NCBI RefSeq assembly: GCF_003382285.1
Contig: NZ_QTJR01000004.1
Location: 124,001 to 188,000, forward strand
Source: Lysobacter soli
GTDB lineage: Bacteria; Pseudomonadota; Gammaproteobacteria; Xanthomonadales; Xanthomonadaceae
DNA length: 64,000 bases
Direction: 5' to 3'
Shown piece by piece: positions 17,813 through 26,393 of the stretch. Position 1 is the first letter of the stretch. Each line of letters starts with the position of its first letter. The notes under the pieces were generated by a model. It was not told the DNA's origin and did not search any database. It saw only the letters and a list, made by a program, of their open reading frames with translations. The position numbers were made by a program, and so were the translations under genes.

Positions 17813-20323
17813 TCAGCCCTGCAGTTCCCGCAACGTCACCGACGGCGGCGCATCCAGCACGCGTCGCGTGGCGAACATGCCGGCCAGCAGCGCCGCGAGC
17901 ACGCCGGCCACCGCGCCGACGGCCGCCATCCGCCAGTCCGCTTCCCAGGGCAGGTCGAACACCTGCGTGGCGACCACGCCGGCCAGCAGCGAGGCGGCGA
18001 TCGCCGCCGTCAGGCCGGACAGCAGGCCGATCGCGATGAACTCCGACGCCTGCGCCAGTCGCAACTGGCGACGGCTGCCGCCGATCGCGCGCATCACGCC
18101 ACCTTCGAGCAGGCGCTCATCCTGGCTCGCGCTCACCGCCGCCATCAGCACCAGCAGGCCGGCGACCAGCGAGAAGTAGAAGACCACTTCCACCACCGTG
18201 GACACCTGGTCGGCCGTGCTGCGCACCTGCTTGAGCACCGCGTCGATGTCGATCACCGACAGGTTCGGGAAGCGCTCCACCAGGTCGGCCGTGAACCGCG
18301 TGCGCTGGGGCGGCACGCTCACCGCGGTGATGTGGCTGGCGGGCAATCCGTCCATCGAGCCGGGCGAGGCGATCACGAAGAAGTTCGGCCGGAAGCTCTC
18401 CCATTCCACGCTGCGCAGGCTGGTGATGGTGGCTTCGAACGGCTGGCCGGCGATGTCGAACGCGATGCGGTCGCCGATCTTCCAGCCGAGGCGCTTGGCG
18501 AATTCCTCCTCGACGGAGGCTTCGGGCTTCGCAGGCTTGCCGGTCCAGAATTTGCCTTCGGTGACGCGGTTGTCGTCGCGAAGATGGTCCGCGACGGACA
18601 GGTTGAACTCGCGTTCGGCCAGACGCTGCGCGCGCTCGCCCTGCGCTTCGTAATCCTTTCCGGTGACCGGCTTGCCGTTATGCGCGGTGAGGCGACCACG
18701 GATCATCGGATACAGCGTCGGCGCGGCCACGCCCTGCTCGGCGATGAAGGCGCGTACGGCGTCGACCTGGTCGTCCTGCACGTTGATGATGAATCGGTTC
18801 GGCGCATCCGCGGCGAGCGCGAGCTGCCAGCGGTCCAGGAGGTCCGTGCGCACGAAGGTGAGCAGCAGCAGCGCCATCAGGCCGAGCCCGAGCGCCGACA
18901 CCTGCGCGATGCTCGTGCCGGCGCGACGGCTCACGTTCGCCAGACCGTAGCGCAGGCTGCCGCGCAGGCGCGAACGCACGCGGCGCACGACGAGGATCAG
19001 CGCCCACGCCAGCAGCGCGAGCACCAGCAGCGTCGCGGCGATGCCGGCGAGCATCGACAGCCCAAGCGCCGCCGAACCCGCCTTCCACCACAACAGCGCG
19101 GCGAGGCCGACAAAGCCGGCGATGCCGACGAGCCACGCACTCGGCTCGGTGGGATCGAGGTCGCGACGCAGCACGCGCAGCGCGGGCACGCGGCGCAGCG
19201 CGAGCACCGGCGGCGCGCCGAAGGCCATCAGCACGACCAGACCGACGCCGTAACCCTGCAGCGCGGGCATCAGGCCGGCGGGCGGAATCGACAGCTTCAG
19301 CGCCTGTGCGAGCCAGCCGCCGATCGCCCATTGCAGCGCGAACGCGAGCAGCACGCCGATGGTGCTGGCAATGACCCCGAGCATCAGCAGTTCGCCGACC
19401 TGGATGCCGACCAGCGTCCGCTGGCTCGCGCCGAGGCAGCGCATCACCGCGGTGCCGCTCAGATGCCGTGCGCTGTGGCGACGCGCGGCCATTGCGACCG
19501 CGACCGCAGCGAGCACGACGGAGACGAGCGCGGCGAGACCGAGGAAACGGCCGGCGCGATCGAGCGCGGAACGGATTTCAGGACGCGCGTCGGAGATGGT
19601 TTCCAGGCGCTGCCCACGTCCGAGCGCCGGCTTCGCCTTCGCGACGAAGGTCTCCACCGCGGCAGCAGGCCCCGCAACCACGAGGCGATAGCGGATGCGG
19701 CTGCCTTCCTGCACCAGCCCCGTGGATGGGACGTCGGCGAGATTGAGGAACACCTTCGGCGCGACGTTGAAGTAGTCGAGCGCGGCGTCGGGCTCCTGCA
19801 CGACCAGCGCGGCGAGGCGGAACTGCGCGTCGCCCAGCGCGATCTCGTCGCCCGGCTTTGCGCCGAGTGTGTCGGCGCCGGCACGGCTCATCCAGATCGT
19901 GCCGCGCGCGGGCACGCTGCCGGCATCGCGTTCGACGCCATCGCTGCCGTTGATGCGGAACGCGCCACGGAGCGGAAAGCCCTCGCCCAGCGCGCGCAGG
20001 TCGCCGAGCTGCAGACGCTCGCCGACGCGGATCATCGTCTGCAGTTCGATGGTTTCGGTGCGTTGCAGTTGCGATGCGTTGGCGGCCTCGCGCACGGTGC
20101 CGGTGATGGGCGAATCGGCGCGCACCACGGCATCGCCGCCGAGCAGGCGGTTGGCTTCGATGGCCAGCGCGCGTTCGGCGCGATCGGTGACGAAACCGAC
20201 CGCCGTAACGGCCAGCACCGCGAGCACCAGTGCCGCGATCAGGATGCGCACGTCGCCGGCCGCGAGGTCACGGCGCAGTTGTCGCCACGCCAGTCCGAAC
20301 GTATTGCCCGACGTGCGGCTCAC
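17813..20323 (-). CDS. ybbP: FtsX-type ABC transporter permease
   Basis: The 836-residue product has an N-terminal membrane helix, a large periplasmic domain, and two groups of membrane helices (around residues 255-440 and 710-830), the layout of YbbP/MacB-like permeases that do mechanotransmission rather than transport. YbbAP has been linked to export of lipophilic or modified small molecules and works with the esterase TesA. It overlaps the ATP-binding gene by ATGA at 20320-20323. Confidence 0.92.
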   Translation of the reverse strand: MSRTSGNTFGLAWRQLRRDLAAGDVRILIAALVLAVLAVTAVGFVTDRAERALAIEANRLLGGDAVVRADSPITGTVREAANASQLQRTETIELQTMIRVGERLQLGDLRALGEGFPLRGAFRINGSDGVERDAGSVPARGTIWMSRAGADTLGAKPGDEIALGDAQFRLAALVVQEPDAALDYFNVAPKVFLNLADVPSTGLVQEGSRIRYRLVVAGPAAAVETFVAKAKPALGRGQRLETISDARPEIRSALDRAGRFLGLAALVSVVLAAVAVAMAARRHSARHLSGTAVMRCLGASQRTLVGIQVGELLMLGVIASTIGVLLAFALQWAIGGWLAQALKLSIPPAGLMPALQGYGVGLVVLMAFGAPPVLALRRVPALRVLRRDLDPTEPSAWLVGIAGFVGLAALLWWKAGSAALGLSMLAGIAATLLVLALLAWALILVVRRVRSRLRGSLRYGLANVSRRAGTSIAQVSALGLGLMALLLLTFVRTDLLDRWQLALAADAPNRFIINVQDDQVDAVRAFIAEQGVAAPTLYPMIRGRLTAHNGKPVTGKDYEAQGERAQRLAEREFNLSVADHLRDDNRVTEGKFWTGKPAKPEASVEEEFAKRLGWKIGDRIAFDIAGQPFEATITSLRSVEWESFRPNFFVIASPGSMDGLPASHITAVSVPPQRTRFTADLVERFPNLSVIDIDAVLKQVRSTADQVSTVVEVVFYFSLVAGLLVLMAAVSASQDERLLEGGVMRAIGGSRRQLRLAQASEFIAIGLLSGLTAAIAASLLAGVVATQVFDLPWEADWRMAAVGAVAGVLAALLAGMFATRRVLDAPPSVTLRELQG

Positions 20324-21021
20324 GACGCCACCAGCCGGCCGCTGTCCAGCCGCAGCAGTCGTCCACAGCGCGAGGCGAGGTGTTCATCGTGCGTCACCAG
20401 CACCAGCGTCGTGCCGGCCTGCGCGTTCAGTTCGAACAGCAGTTCGATGATCGCCTGCCCCGTGTGCGTGTCGAGGTTGCCGGTGGGCTCGTCGGCGAAC
20501 AGGAGCGAGGGCCGCGTGACGAACGCGCGCGCGAGCGCGACGCGCTGCTGTTCGCCGCCGGACAGCTGGCGCGGGTAATGGTTCAGGCGCTGGCCGAGGC
20601 CGACCTTCTCCAGGATCGCGCGAGCAGGCGCGTCGACCTCGCGATCGCCGCGCAGTTCGAGCGGCAACATTACGTTCTCCAGCGCGGTGAGCGACGGGAG
20701 CAGCTGGAAGTTCTGGAACACGAAGCCGACCTTCTCGCCGCGCACGCGCGCACGTCCGTCTTCATCCAGTGCCGACAGCGTTTCGCCGTCGAGCACCACG
20801 CGACCGCTGCTCGGCGTATCCAGCCCCGCCAGCAACGACAGCAGCGTGCTCTTGCCCGAGCCGGATGCACCGACGATCGCCACCGTGTCGCCCGGCGCGA
20901 TGTCGAAGGACACATCGTCCAGGATCACCAGTTCGCCCGACGGCAGCATCACGCGCTTGCCGAGCGCGGCGACCTGAAGCGCCGCTTGTGCCTGCGTGCG
21001 CGGTGCGATGGAATCGGCCAT
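20320..21021 (-). CDS. ybbA: ABC transporter ATP-binding protein
   Basis: The 233-residue ATPase has Walker A GASGSGKST, signature LSGGEQQRVALARA, Walker B LLFADEPTG and the H-loop THDEHLA, of the MacB/LolD/YbbA class. It starts at 21021 (MADSIAPRTQ) with AAGGACGAAC upstream; in-frame ATGs further up overlap the promoter region of divergent tesA. It pairs with the overlapping permease. Confidence 0.95.
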   Translation of the reverse strand: MADSIAPRTQAQAALQVAALGKRVMLPSGELVILDDVSFDIAPGDTVAIVGASGSGKSTLLSLLAGLDTPSSGRVVLDGETLSALDEDGRARVRGEKVGFVFQNFQLLPSLTALENVMLPLELRGDREVDAPARAILEKVGLGQRLNHYPRQLSGGEQQRVALARAFVTRPSLLFADEPTGNLDTHTGQAIIELLFELNAQAGTTLVLVTHDEHLASRCGRLLRLDSGRLVAS

Positions 21022-21094
21022 GTTCGTCCTTATGCTCTTCTCGTTCATCGTGGGGCGGTACATTCCTGTGACCATCATTGGGAGCGCGGATTAA

Positions 21095-21817
21095 ATGTTC
21101 TTTAAGAAGGCCATCATTGGCGGTTCCGGCGCCGTCCTCTCGGGATATGCGCGCCTTTCGCACCCCGTGCAATGTGCCATCGGCTGGGTCGCGGCGGCGT
21201 CGCTGATGCTGGCGGTTGCGTTTCCGGCGGCGGCACAGGCCGCGAAAGCCCCGCCTGCCGCGCAGCCGGCGCGCACCGTGCTGGTGATGGGCGATTCGCT
21301 GTCCGCCGGTTACGGGCTCGCCGCATCGCAGGGCTGGGTGTCGCTTACCGCGGACCGCATCGCGAAGACGAAGCCCGGCTGGCGCGTGGTGAATGCGAGC
21401 ATCAGCGGCGAGACCACCGCCGGTGGCGCCGCGCGCATCGATGGCGAACTCAAGCGCAACAAGCCGGCGGTGGTGGTGATCGAACTCGGCGCGAACGACG
21501 GCCTGCGCGGCCTGCCGCTGGCGCAATCGCGCGCCAACCTCGACCGCATGATCACCGCATCGAAGAAGAGCGGCGCGAAAGTGCTGTTGATCGGCATGCG
21601 CATGCCGCCGAACCTCGGTCGCGAATACACGCAGGGTTTCAGCGACAACTACAGCGCGCTGGCGAAGCAGCATGGCGTCGCGTTGCTGCCGTTCCTGCTG
21701 GAACCCATCGCGACCGATCGCACCGCGTTCCAGGACGACAACCTGCATCCGGTCGCGAGCGCGCAACCCAAACTGCGCGATCACGTGTGGACGCAGCTCG
21801 CGCCGTTGTTGCGTTGA
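21095..21817 (+). CDS. tesA: SGNH esterase / acyl-CoA thioesterase I
   Basis: The 240-residue product is a GDSL hydrolase with the nucleophile serine in MGDSLSAGYG, the oxyanion GANDGLRG block and the D-x-x-H pair in DDNLHPV. A signal sequence ends near AAAQAA; the N-terminus up to the hydrophobic core is unusually long (about 30 residues), so an internal start is possible. TesA is periplasmic and hydrolyses acyl esters and thioesters. It is divergent from ybbA-ybbP, the classical arrangement. Confidence 0.9.
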   Translation: MFFKKAIIGGSGAVLSGYARLSHPVQCAIGWVAAASLMLAVAFPAAAQAAKAPPAAQPARTVLVMGDSLSAGYGLAASQGWVSLTADRIAKTKPGWRVVNASISGETTAGGAARIDGELKRNKPAVVVIELGANDGLRGLPLAQSRANLDRMITASKKSGAKVLLIGMRMPPNLGREYTQGFSDNYSALAKQHGVALLPFLLEPIATDRTAFQDDNLHPVASAQPKLRDHVWTQLAPLLR

Positions 21818-22111
21818 TTCGCCGATGTTGATTTGCCGGTTGCATTGCATGCGACCGTTCATTTCCCGACGAACGGTCTTGCATTCGTTTTTACGAATGC
21901 GTAACTTGCGCGACCTTCGTTGCACCACACACTTTTCGAGTCAGTCGATTTCCATGAACGCCGTCGCCCACATCGCCAAGCGCCACGCACTGCAGCCCAA
22001 GTGCCGCGGTCTGTGCGCGTTCGCGCCGCGACTGCGCGACGAAGGCAAGCCCATCGACTGATCTCCTGCACACGGGAGGTCGGTCACCCCGATCTCCCCG
22101 AGGCAACGCGA
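21818..22111. other. tesA downstream region with a hairpin
   Basis: After tesA a short hairpin (GCATTCG...CGAATGC, near 21881-21900) lies before a possible 35-codon frame at 21954-22061. A second hairpin GGGAGGTCGG-TCACC-CCGATCTCCC (22074-22098) follows. The region looks like a short structured transcript ending at the terminator at 22112. Confidence 0.5.
21954..22061 (+). CDS. Possible 35-residue peptide
   Basis: ATG at 21954 opens a 35-codon frame (MNAVAHIAKRHALQPK then CRGLC) that ends 12 bases before a hairpin and about 50 bases before a strong terminator. It is basic with two cysteines three residues apart from each other. No strong ribosome site is visible, so the frame may be chance within a small RNA. 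Confidence 0.35.
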   Translation: MNAVAHIAKRHALQPKCRGLCAFAPRLRDEGKPID

Positions 22112-22149
22112 ACGCCCTCGGGTTCACCACCCGGGGGCGTTTTCTTTTC
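22112..22149 (+). terminator. Rho-independent terminator
   Basis: An 11-bp stem ACGCCCTCGGG / CCCGGGGGCGT (one G-T pair) with loop TTCACCA is followed by TTTTCTTTT. It isolates upstream transcription (tesA or the short transcript) from the RNA-repair operon that follows. Confidence 0.9.
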
Positions 22150-22214
22150 GGCGTTCGCAAAGGCCTGTTTTCAAGGCAGTTCTAACAATCACAACGCGAG
22201 TGCATCGCGCATCC

Positions 22215-22288
22215 CGAAGCATCCGGAACATGCTGGTTTCGATGAAGGGAATGCCGTGAGCGCATCAGCGCTGCGCCTGGATGCTTCG
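22215..22288. promoter_or_regulatory. Inverted repeat, candidate activator sites
   Basis: CGAAGCATCC at 22215-22224 and its exact reverse complement GGATGCTTCG at 22279-22288 lie about 150-225 bases before the sigma-54 promoter. That distance is typical for enhancer-binding-protein sites such as those of RtcR. The assignment is inference; the arms could instead pair in a transcript. Confidence 0.45.
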
Positions 22289-22437
22289 GCGCGGGCGGCG
22301 GGCGGTTGTATTCGCACACAGGATTGACGTCACGACTCATCGCCTGCGGTGGATCGCGACGCCAATGAACGACGCATCACGCGAAACGTCCACAGCGGCG
22401 CAGGCTCGCGGCGGAAGCCGTACCTGCCCGGTGCGCG

Positions 22438-22453
22438 CGGCACTGCCGTTGCG
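22438..22453 (+). promoter_or_regulatory. Sigma-54 (-24/-12) promoter
   Basis: CGGCAC-TGCCG-TTGCG fits the consensus TGGCACG-N4-TTGCW, with GG (22439-22440) and GC (22451-22452) exactly 12 bases apart. Transcription would start near 22464, about 20 bases before the first tRNA-like element. Sigma-54 promoters need an activator; RtcR controls rtcB operons in enterobacteria, but no such gene lies in this window. Confidence 0.75.
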
Positions 22454-22484
22454 TATGCCGGGATGTAGAGCGGTGCGTCGTGCT

Positions 22485-22555
22485 GGGACAGTAGCTCAGA
22501 GGTAGAGCAATGGCGCACGCCATCGGCCGCCGGTTCGATTCCGGCTTGTCCACCA
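22485..22555 (+). ncRNA. tRNA-like element 1 (4-nt anticodon loop)
   Basis: A cloverleaf is evident: acceptor GGACAG/TTGTCC (6 bp, last pair G-T), T8-A9, D arm GCTC...GAGC, T arm GCCGG-TTCGATT-CCGGC, discriminator A and encoded CCA at 22553-22555. The anticodon arm is a perfect 5-bp stem ATGGC/GCCAT (22510-22514/22519-22523) with only four loop bases (GCAC), three fewer than a tRNA, and no U33. It therefore cannot decode. It lies just after the sigma-54 start site and before element 2, in the leader of slipin-rtcB. Confidence 0.8.
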
Positions 22556-22626
22556 CTGGATAGCTCAGTCGGGTAGAGCATCAGGTCCAAAGCCTGAGAG
22601 TCGCGGGTTCGATTCCCGCTCCAAAC
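22554..22626 (+). ncRNA. tRNA-like element 2 (short acceptor)
   Basis: Directly after element 1, T8-A9 at 22561-22562, D arm GCTC...GAGC, anticodon stem TCAGG/CCTGA with a 7-base loop TCCAAAG, five variable bases, and T arm GCGGG-TTCGATT-CCCGC form a good cloverleaf body. Position 33 is C instead of the invariant U. The acceptor pairs for only 4 bp (TGGA/TCCA), no CCA follows, and the 5' side runs into the CCA of element 1. It is not a class II leucine tRNA despite the CAA triplet. A decoy or structural RNA is likelier. Confidence 0.75.
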
Positions 22627-22661
22627 GACCTTTCACGTCGTTACATCGGGACGAAAGTCCC
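22624..22661 (+). ncRNA. Hairpins following the tRNA-like pair
   Basis: AACGAC-CTTTCAC-GTCGTT (22624-22642) and GGGAC-GAAA-GTCCC (22648-22661, a GNRA tetraloop) form two perfect hairpins. The ACGAC arm could alternatively pair with GTCGT at 22477-22481 just upstream of element 1, which would close a helix around both cloverleaves. These are structural predictions only. Confidence 0.6.
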
Positions 22662-23003
22662 TTCATCGGAAACGCCCCTTGCGGCATTCCGTGTCGCATC
22701 CGGCTTCATGTGGATGCGATCGGAGTATCGCAGCGGTGGATCCGCCGGGCCGTCGCCCTCGCGCATGCGTGCGCTGGCTGCACGGGTCCGTTCGCGGGCG
22801 ATGTCGGCCTGCGACGCGATCCAGGTCGCCATCGCATCGAATGCATCGAGCGCGACGTGCTCCGCGGGTTCGGCGCCGGGGGCGTTTCCAACTTTTTCCT
22901 GCGTCCCGGCGCTATCGCCGGGACGCCAATCAAACGCGACGACCGATCCCTCGCGCCCCAAGCGGATCGAAACATCAGAGCCAACAACAAGGAGGACATT
23001 CCG
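22662..23003. other. Rest of the slipin-rtcB leader
   Basis: About 340 bases follow the structured RNA. A hairpin GCATCC...GGATGC (22697-22718) and an inverted repeat GCGAT...ATCGC next to it are visible. A long frame opens at 22710 in phase with the slipin gene but lacks a start context and reads as non-coding. A strong AAGGAGG ribosome site at 22989-22995 serves the slipin gene. Confidence 0.5.
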
Positions 23004-24131
23004 ATGTTCTGGACCAAGAAGGTCGTGATCGGCGACGGCGAGCGCGGCCTGGTGTATCGCAACCGTCAATTCGAAGGCGTCATCGCGCCGGGCGTGCACA
23101 CGTGGTTCGACCCGTTCGGCGCGGTCGAGGTGAAGGTGCACAACATCGCGCTTCGCGCCGAATACCTCGGCAGCGACGAGAACGCGCTGATCGATGCGCT
23201 GGGCACGCGCCTGGCCGACACGTTCGTGCTCGCCGACATCGGCGTGGACGAAGTCGGCCTGGTGATGAAGAACGGCCGGCTGGAGGAAGTGCTCGCGCCG
23301 GGTTCGCGCCGGTTGTACTGGAAGGGCCCGATCGCGATCGAGGTCCGCACGCTCGCGCTGCAGGACGAGCCGGATGTGCCGACCGATGTCGCGACGCGTC
23401 TGCGCCAGCTCGGCGTGCTCGAGAAGGTCGCCGTCGTGCTGCCGGTGCCGGCGGAGTTCGCCGGCCTGGTGTTCGTCGACGGCAAGCTCGTGCGCGTCGT
23501 CGGCGCGGGTTCGTACGCCTTCTGGAATTTCCGGAAGAACGTCGTGGTGCAGGCGGTCGACCTGCGCGTGCAGTCGCTCGAGGTCTCCGGCCAGGAGCTG
23601 CTCACGCGCGACAAGGTCAGCCTGCGCGTGAACCTCGCCGCGAGCGTGCGCATCGTCGATCCGGTCGCCGCGATCACGAAGGTCGGCAAGTACGCCGACT
23701 ACGTGTACCGCGAGCTGCAGTTCGGCCTGCGAAAGGCGGTCTCCGCCAAGACGCTGGACGAACTGCTCGGCGACAAGGCCTCGCTCGACGCCGACATCTT
23801 CGGCTACGTGCGCGGCCGCGTCGGCGAGGTCGGTGTCGAGCTGCTCGGCGTGGGCGTGAAGGACGTGATCCTGCCGGGCGAGATGAAGGAGATCCTCAAC
23901 AGCGTCGTGCAGGCGGAAAAGTCGGCGCAGGCCAACGTGATCCGTCGTCGCGAGGAGGCGAACGCCACGCGTTCCCTGCTCAACACCGCGAAGTTGATCG
24001 AGGAGAGCCCGGTGCTGATGCGCCTGAAGGAGCTGGAAGCTCTGGAGAAGGTGACCGAGAAGATCGACAAGCTCACCGTGTTCGGCGGCCTGGACGGCGT
24101 CATGAAGCAGCTGGTGAGCCTCAAGCAGTAA
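23004..24131 (+). CDS. Slipin/SPFH (band 7) protein in the rtcB operon
   Basis: The 375-residue product starts MFWTKKVVIGDGERG. It has the SPFH pattern (FEGVIAPGVHTWFDP; later SLRVNLAASVRIVDP and ADIFGYVRGRVGEVGVELL) and a C-terminal helix with coiled-coil character, but no obvious N-terminal membrane helix, unlike stomatins. Two PGxH/PGS segments suggest a duplicated N-terminal beta part. Slipins are known neighbours of RtcB in several bacteria, but their role there is not established. rtcB starts 57 bases downstream. Confidence 0.85.
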   Translation: MFWTKKVVIGDGERGLVYRNRQFEGVIAPGVHTWFDPFGAVEVKVHNIALRAEYLGSDENALIDALGTRLADTFVLADIGVDEVGLVMKNGRLEEVLAPGSRRLYWKGPIAIEVRTLALQDEPDVPTDVATRLRQLGVLEKVAVVLPVPAEFAGLVFVDGKLVRVVGAGSYAFWNFRKNVVVQAVDLRVQSLEVSGQELLTRDKVSLRVNLAASVRIVDPVAAITKVGKYADYVYRELQFGLRKAVSAKTLDELLGDKASLDADIFGYVRGRVGEVGVELLGVGVKDVILPGEMKEILNSVVQAEKSAQANVIRRREEANATRSLLNTAKLIEESPVLMRLKELEALEKVTEKIDKLTVFGGLDGVMKQLVSLKQ

Positions 24132-24188
24132 GCTTCCGCGCGGGGCGAACGGATTCGCGCCGCACGGTTTTTCACAAGGAATGGAACC

Positions 24189-25415
<1,227 letters not shown>

Positions 25416-25439
25416 GCGGCCGCGCTTGCGCGCCACCGG

Positions 25440-25640
25440 CGCGCGCGGCCGCGAACGCCCGGCCATGGATGGCCGGGCCGGGCGATCCGATGCCAGTGTG
25501 TTGCGCCATGGATGGCAAACGCAGCCTTGCCGAATCCGGTGCGCGCGCGGCACTGCCGCGTGGCCTTGCCGAACGCACGGCCAGGGATGGCCGGGCCGGG
25601 CTTTCCGGAGCCTGACGTGCGGCGCCATGGATGGCATCGA
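25440..25640. repeat. Family C repeats (CGGCCATGGATGGCCGGGCCGG)
   Basis: GCGAACGCCCGGCCATGGAT followed by GGCCGGGCCGGGCGATCCG at 25453-25491 occurs almost unchanged at 27480-27516, with further related stretches at 25572-25600 and CCATGGATGGC boxes. Both copies follow the stop codon of a plus-strand gene within 60 bases. Such gene-end placement suggests a dispersed palindromic element. Confidence 0.7.
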
Positions 25641-25692
25641 CTCGTCATTCGAAGCGGCGTTTCTTCAAATCGCACTCGCCCTGGAAGACGTC

Positions 25693-25786
25693 ATCCCCGC
25701 GAAGGCGGGGATCCATCTTGACGACACATCACGACTTACGAAGAGCGTGAGAACGCGGACAGTTGGATTCCCGCCTTCGCGGGAAT
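25693..25786. repeat. Two family A palindromes
   Basis: ATCCCCGCGAAGGCGGGGAT (25693-25712) and ATTCCCGCCTTCGCGGGAAT (25767-25786) lie in opposite orientation about 55 bases apart. They share the dRS3-like pattern ATTCCC-N8-GGGAAT. Confidence 0.75.
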
Positions 25787-25832
25787 GACGGCCTTTTGTG
25801 CACGGGCATGCGCGTGTAATCGCACGTCCCGG

Positions 25833-25866
25833 CCTCACCCCAACCCCTCTCCCGCAGGGAGAGGGG
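25833..25866. repeat. Family B palindrome
   Basis: CCTCACCCCAACCCCTCTCC followed by CGCAGGGAGAGGGG; the same element occurs at 28759, 28823, 30726, 46200, 47935 and 55682. It always ends close to a gene end. Confidence 0.75.
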
Positions 25867-25871
25867 CTCAA

Positions 25872-26393
25872 TCAAGCCAACCCCGCGGGCATCTCCACGT
25901 CCGCGCGCATCAGGCGGACCACGCCCTGCCATGCCAGCGATACCGCGAGGCAGCCGACGAGCAGCCCCGCCCAGTCGGCCGATTGCGGCGACAGCGACGG
26001 CCATAGGCTGGCGAAGGCCGGCATCCATTGCGCGCCGTACGCGGCGACCACCGCGATGACCGCGATCGCGAAGATCGCGGTGAGCACGCGGAGCAGCCAG
26101 CGTTCGAACAGTTCGCCAGCCGCGGGCATGCCTTCCACGTGGCGCACGATCTGGGCCGCGAGGTCGTAGGGCACCGGCTCCATCGCCGGCGTGCGCAATG
26201 CGCGCGCGATCAGGCGGTACTCGGCCAGGCGCGAATCGGCCGGATCGAGCGGCTGCCCGCGGCGTTCCTGTTCGAGTGCGTGTTCCTGCGCCTGCCATTC
26301 GGCTTCCAGGCGCAAGGCGTCGATGCCGCGCCAGCCGGTGCGGTGGATCGGCGGGTCTTCGCATCCGGGCTTGCGATCGTCAGGTGTGTTCAT
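25872..26393 (-). CDS. Probable anti-sigma factor
   Basis: The 173-residue product has a charged cytoplasmic N-terminus (about 100 residues) and two membrane helices (WLLRVLTAIFAIAVIAVVAA and WAGLLVGCLAVSLAW). It overlaps the ECF sigma gene by ATGA, the classical arrangement for an anti-sigma factor that holds the sigma factor at the membrane. No zinc-binding HxxxCxxC motif is seen, so the inhibitory domain is inferred from context. Confidence 0.65.
   Translation of the reverse strand: MNTPDDRKPGCEDPPIHRTGWRGIDALRLEAEWQAQEHALEQERRGQPLDPADSRLAEYRLIARALRTPAMEPVPYDLAAQIVRHVEGMPAAGELFERWLLRVLTAIFAIAVIAVVAAYGAQWMPAFASLWPSLSPQSADWAGLLVGCLAVSLAWQGVVRLMRADVEMPAGLA

Larger units (their letters stand above)
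25416..25871. other. Repeat-filled intergenic region
   Basis: About 455 bases after rtcB hold no supported gene. They contain a GC-rich family C element (25453-25491, with a second partial copy at 25572-25600), CCATGGATGGC boxes (25507, 25625), two family A palindromes (25693-25712, 25767-25786) and one family B element (25833-25866). Confidence 0.8.

Noticed and set aside
22485-22626. Two ordinary tRNA genes
   Set aside because: Element 1 has a 4-base anticodon loop and element 2 a 4-bp acceptor, no CCA and C33. D and T arms are good, so they are called tRNA-like RNAs instead.
22710-23003. N-terminal extension of the slipin gene
   Set aside because: The frame is open but has no start with ribosome site, reads as non-coding, and the AAGGAGG before ATG 23004 marks the real start.
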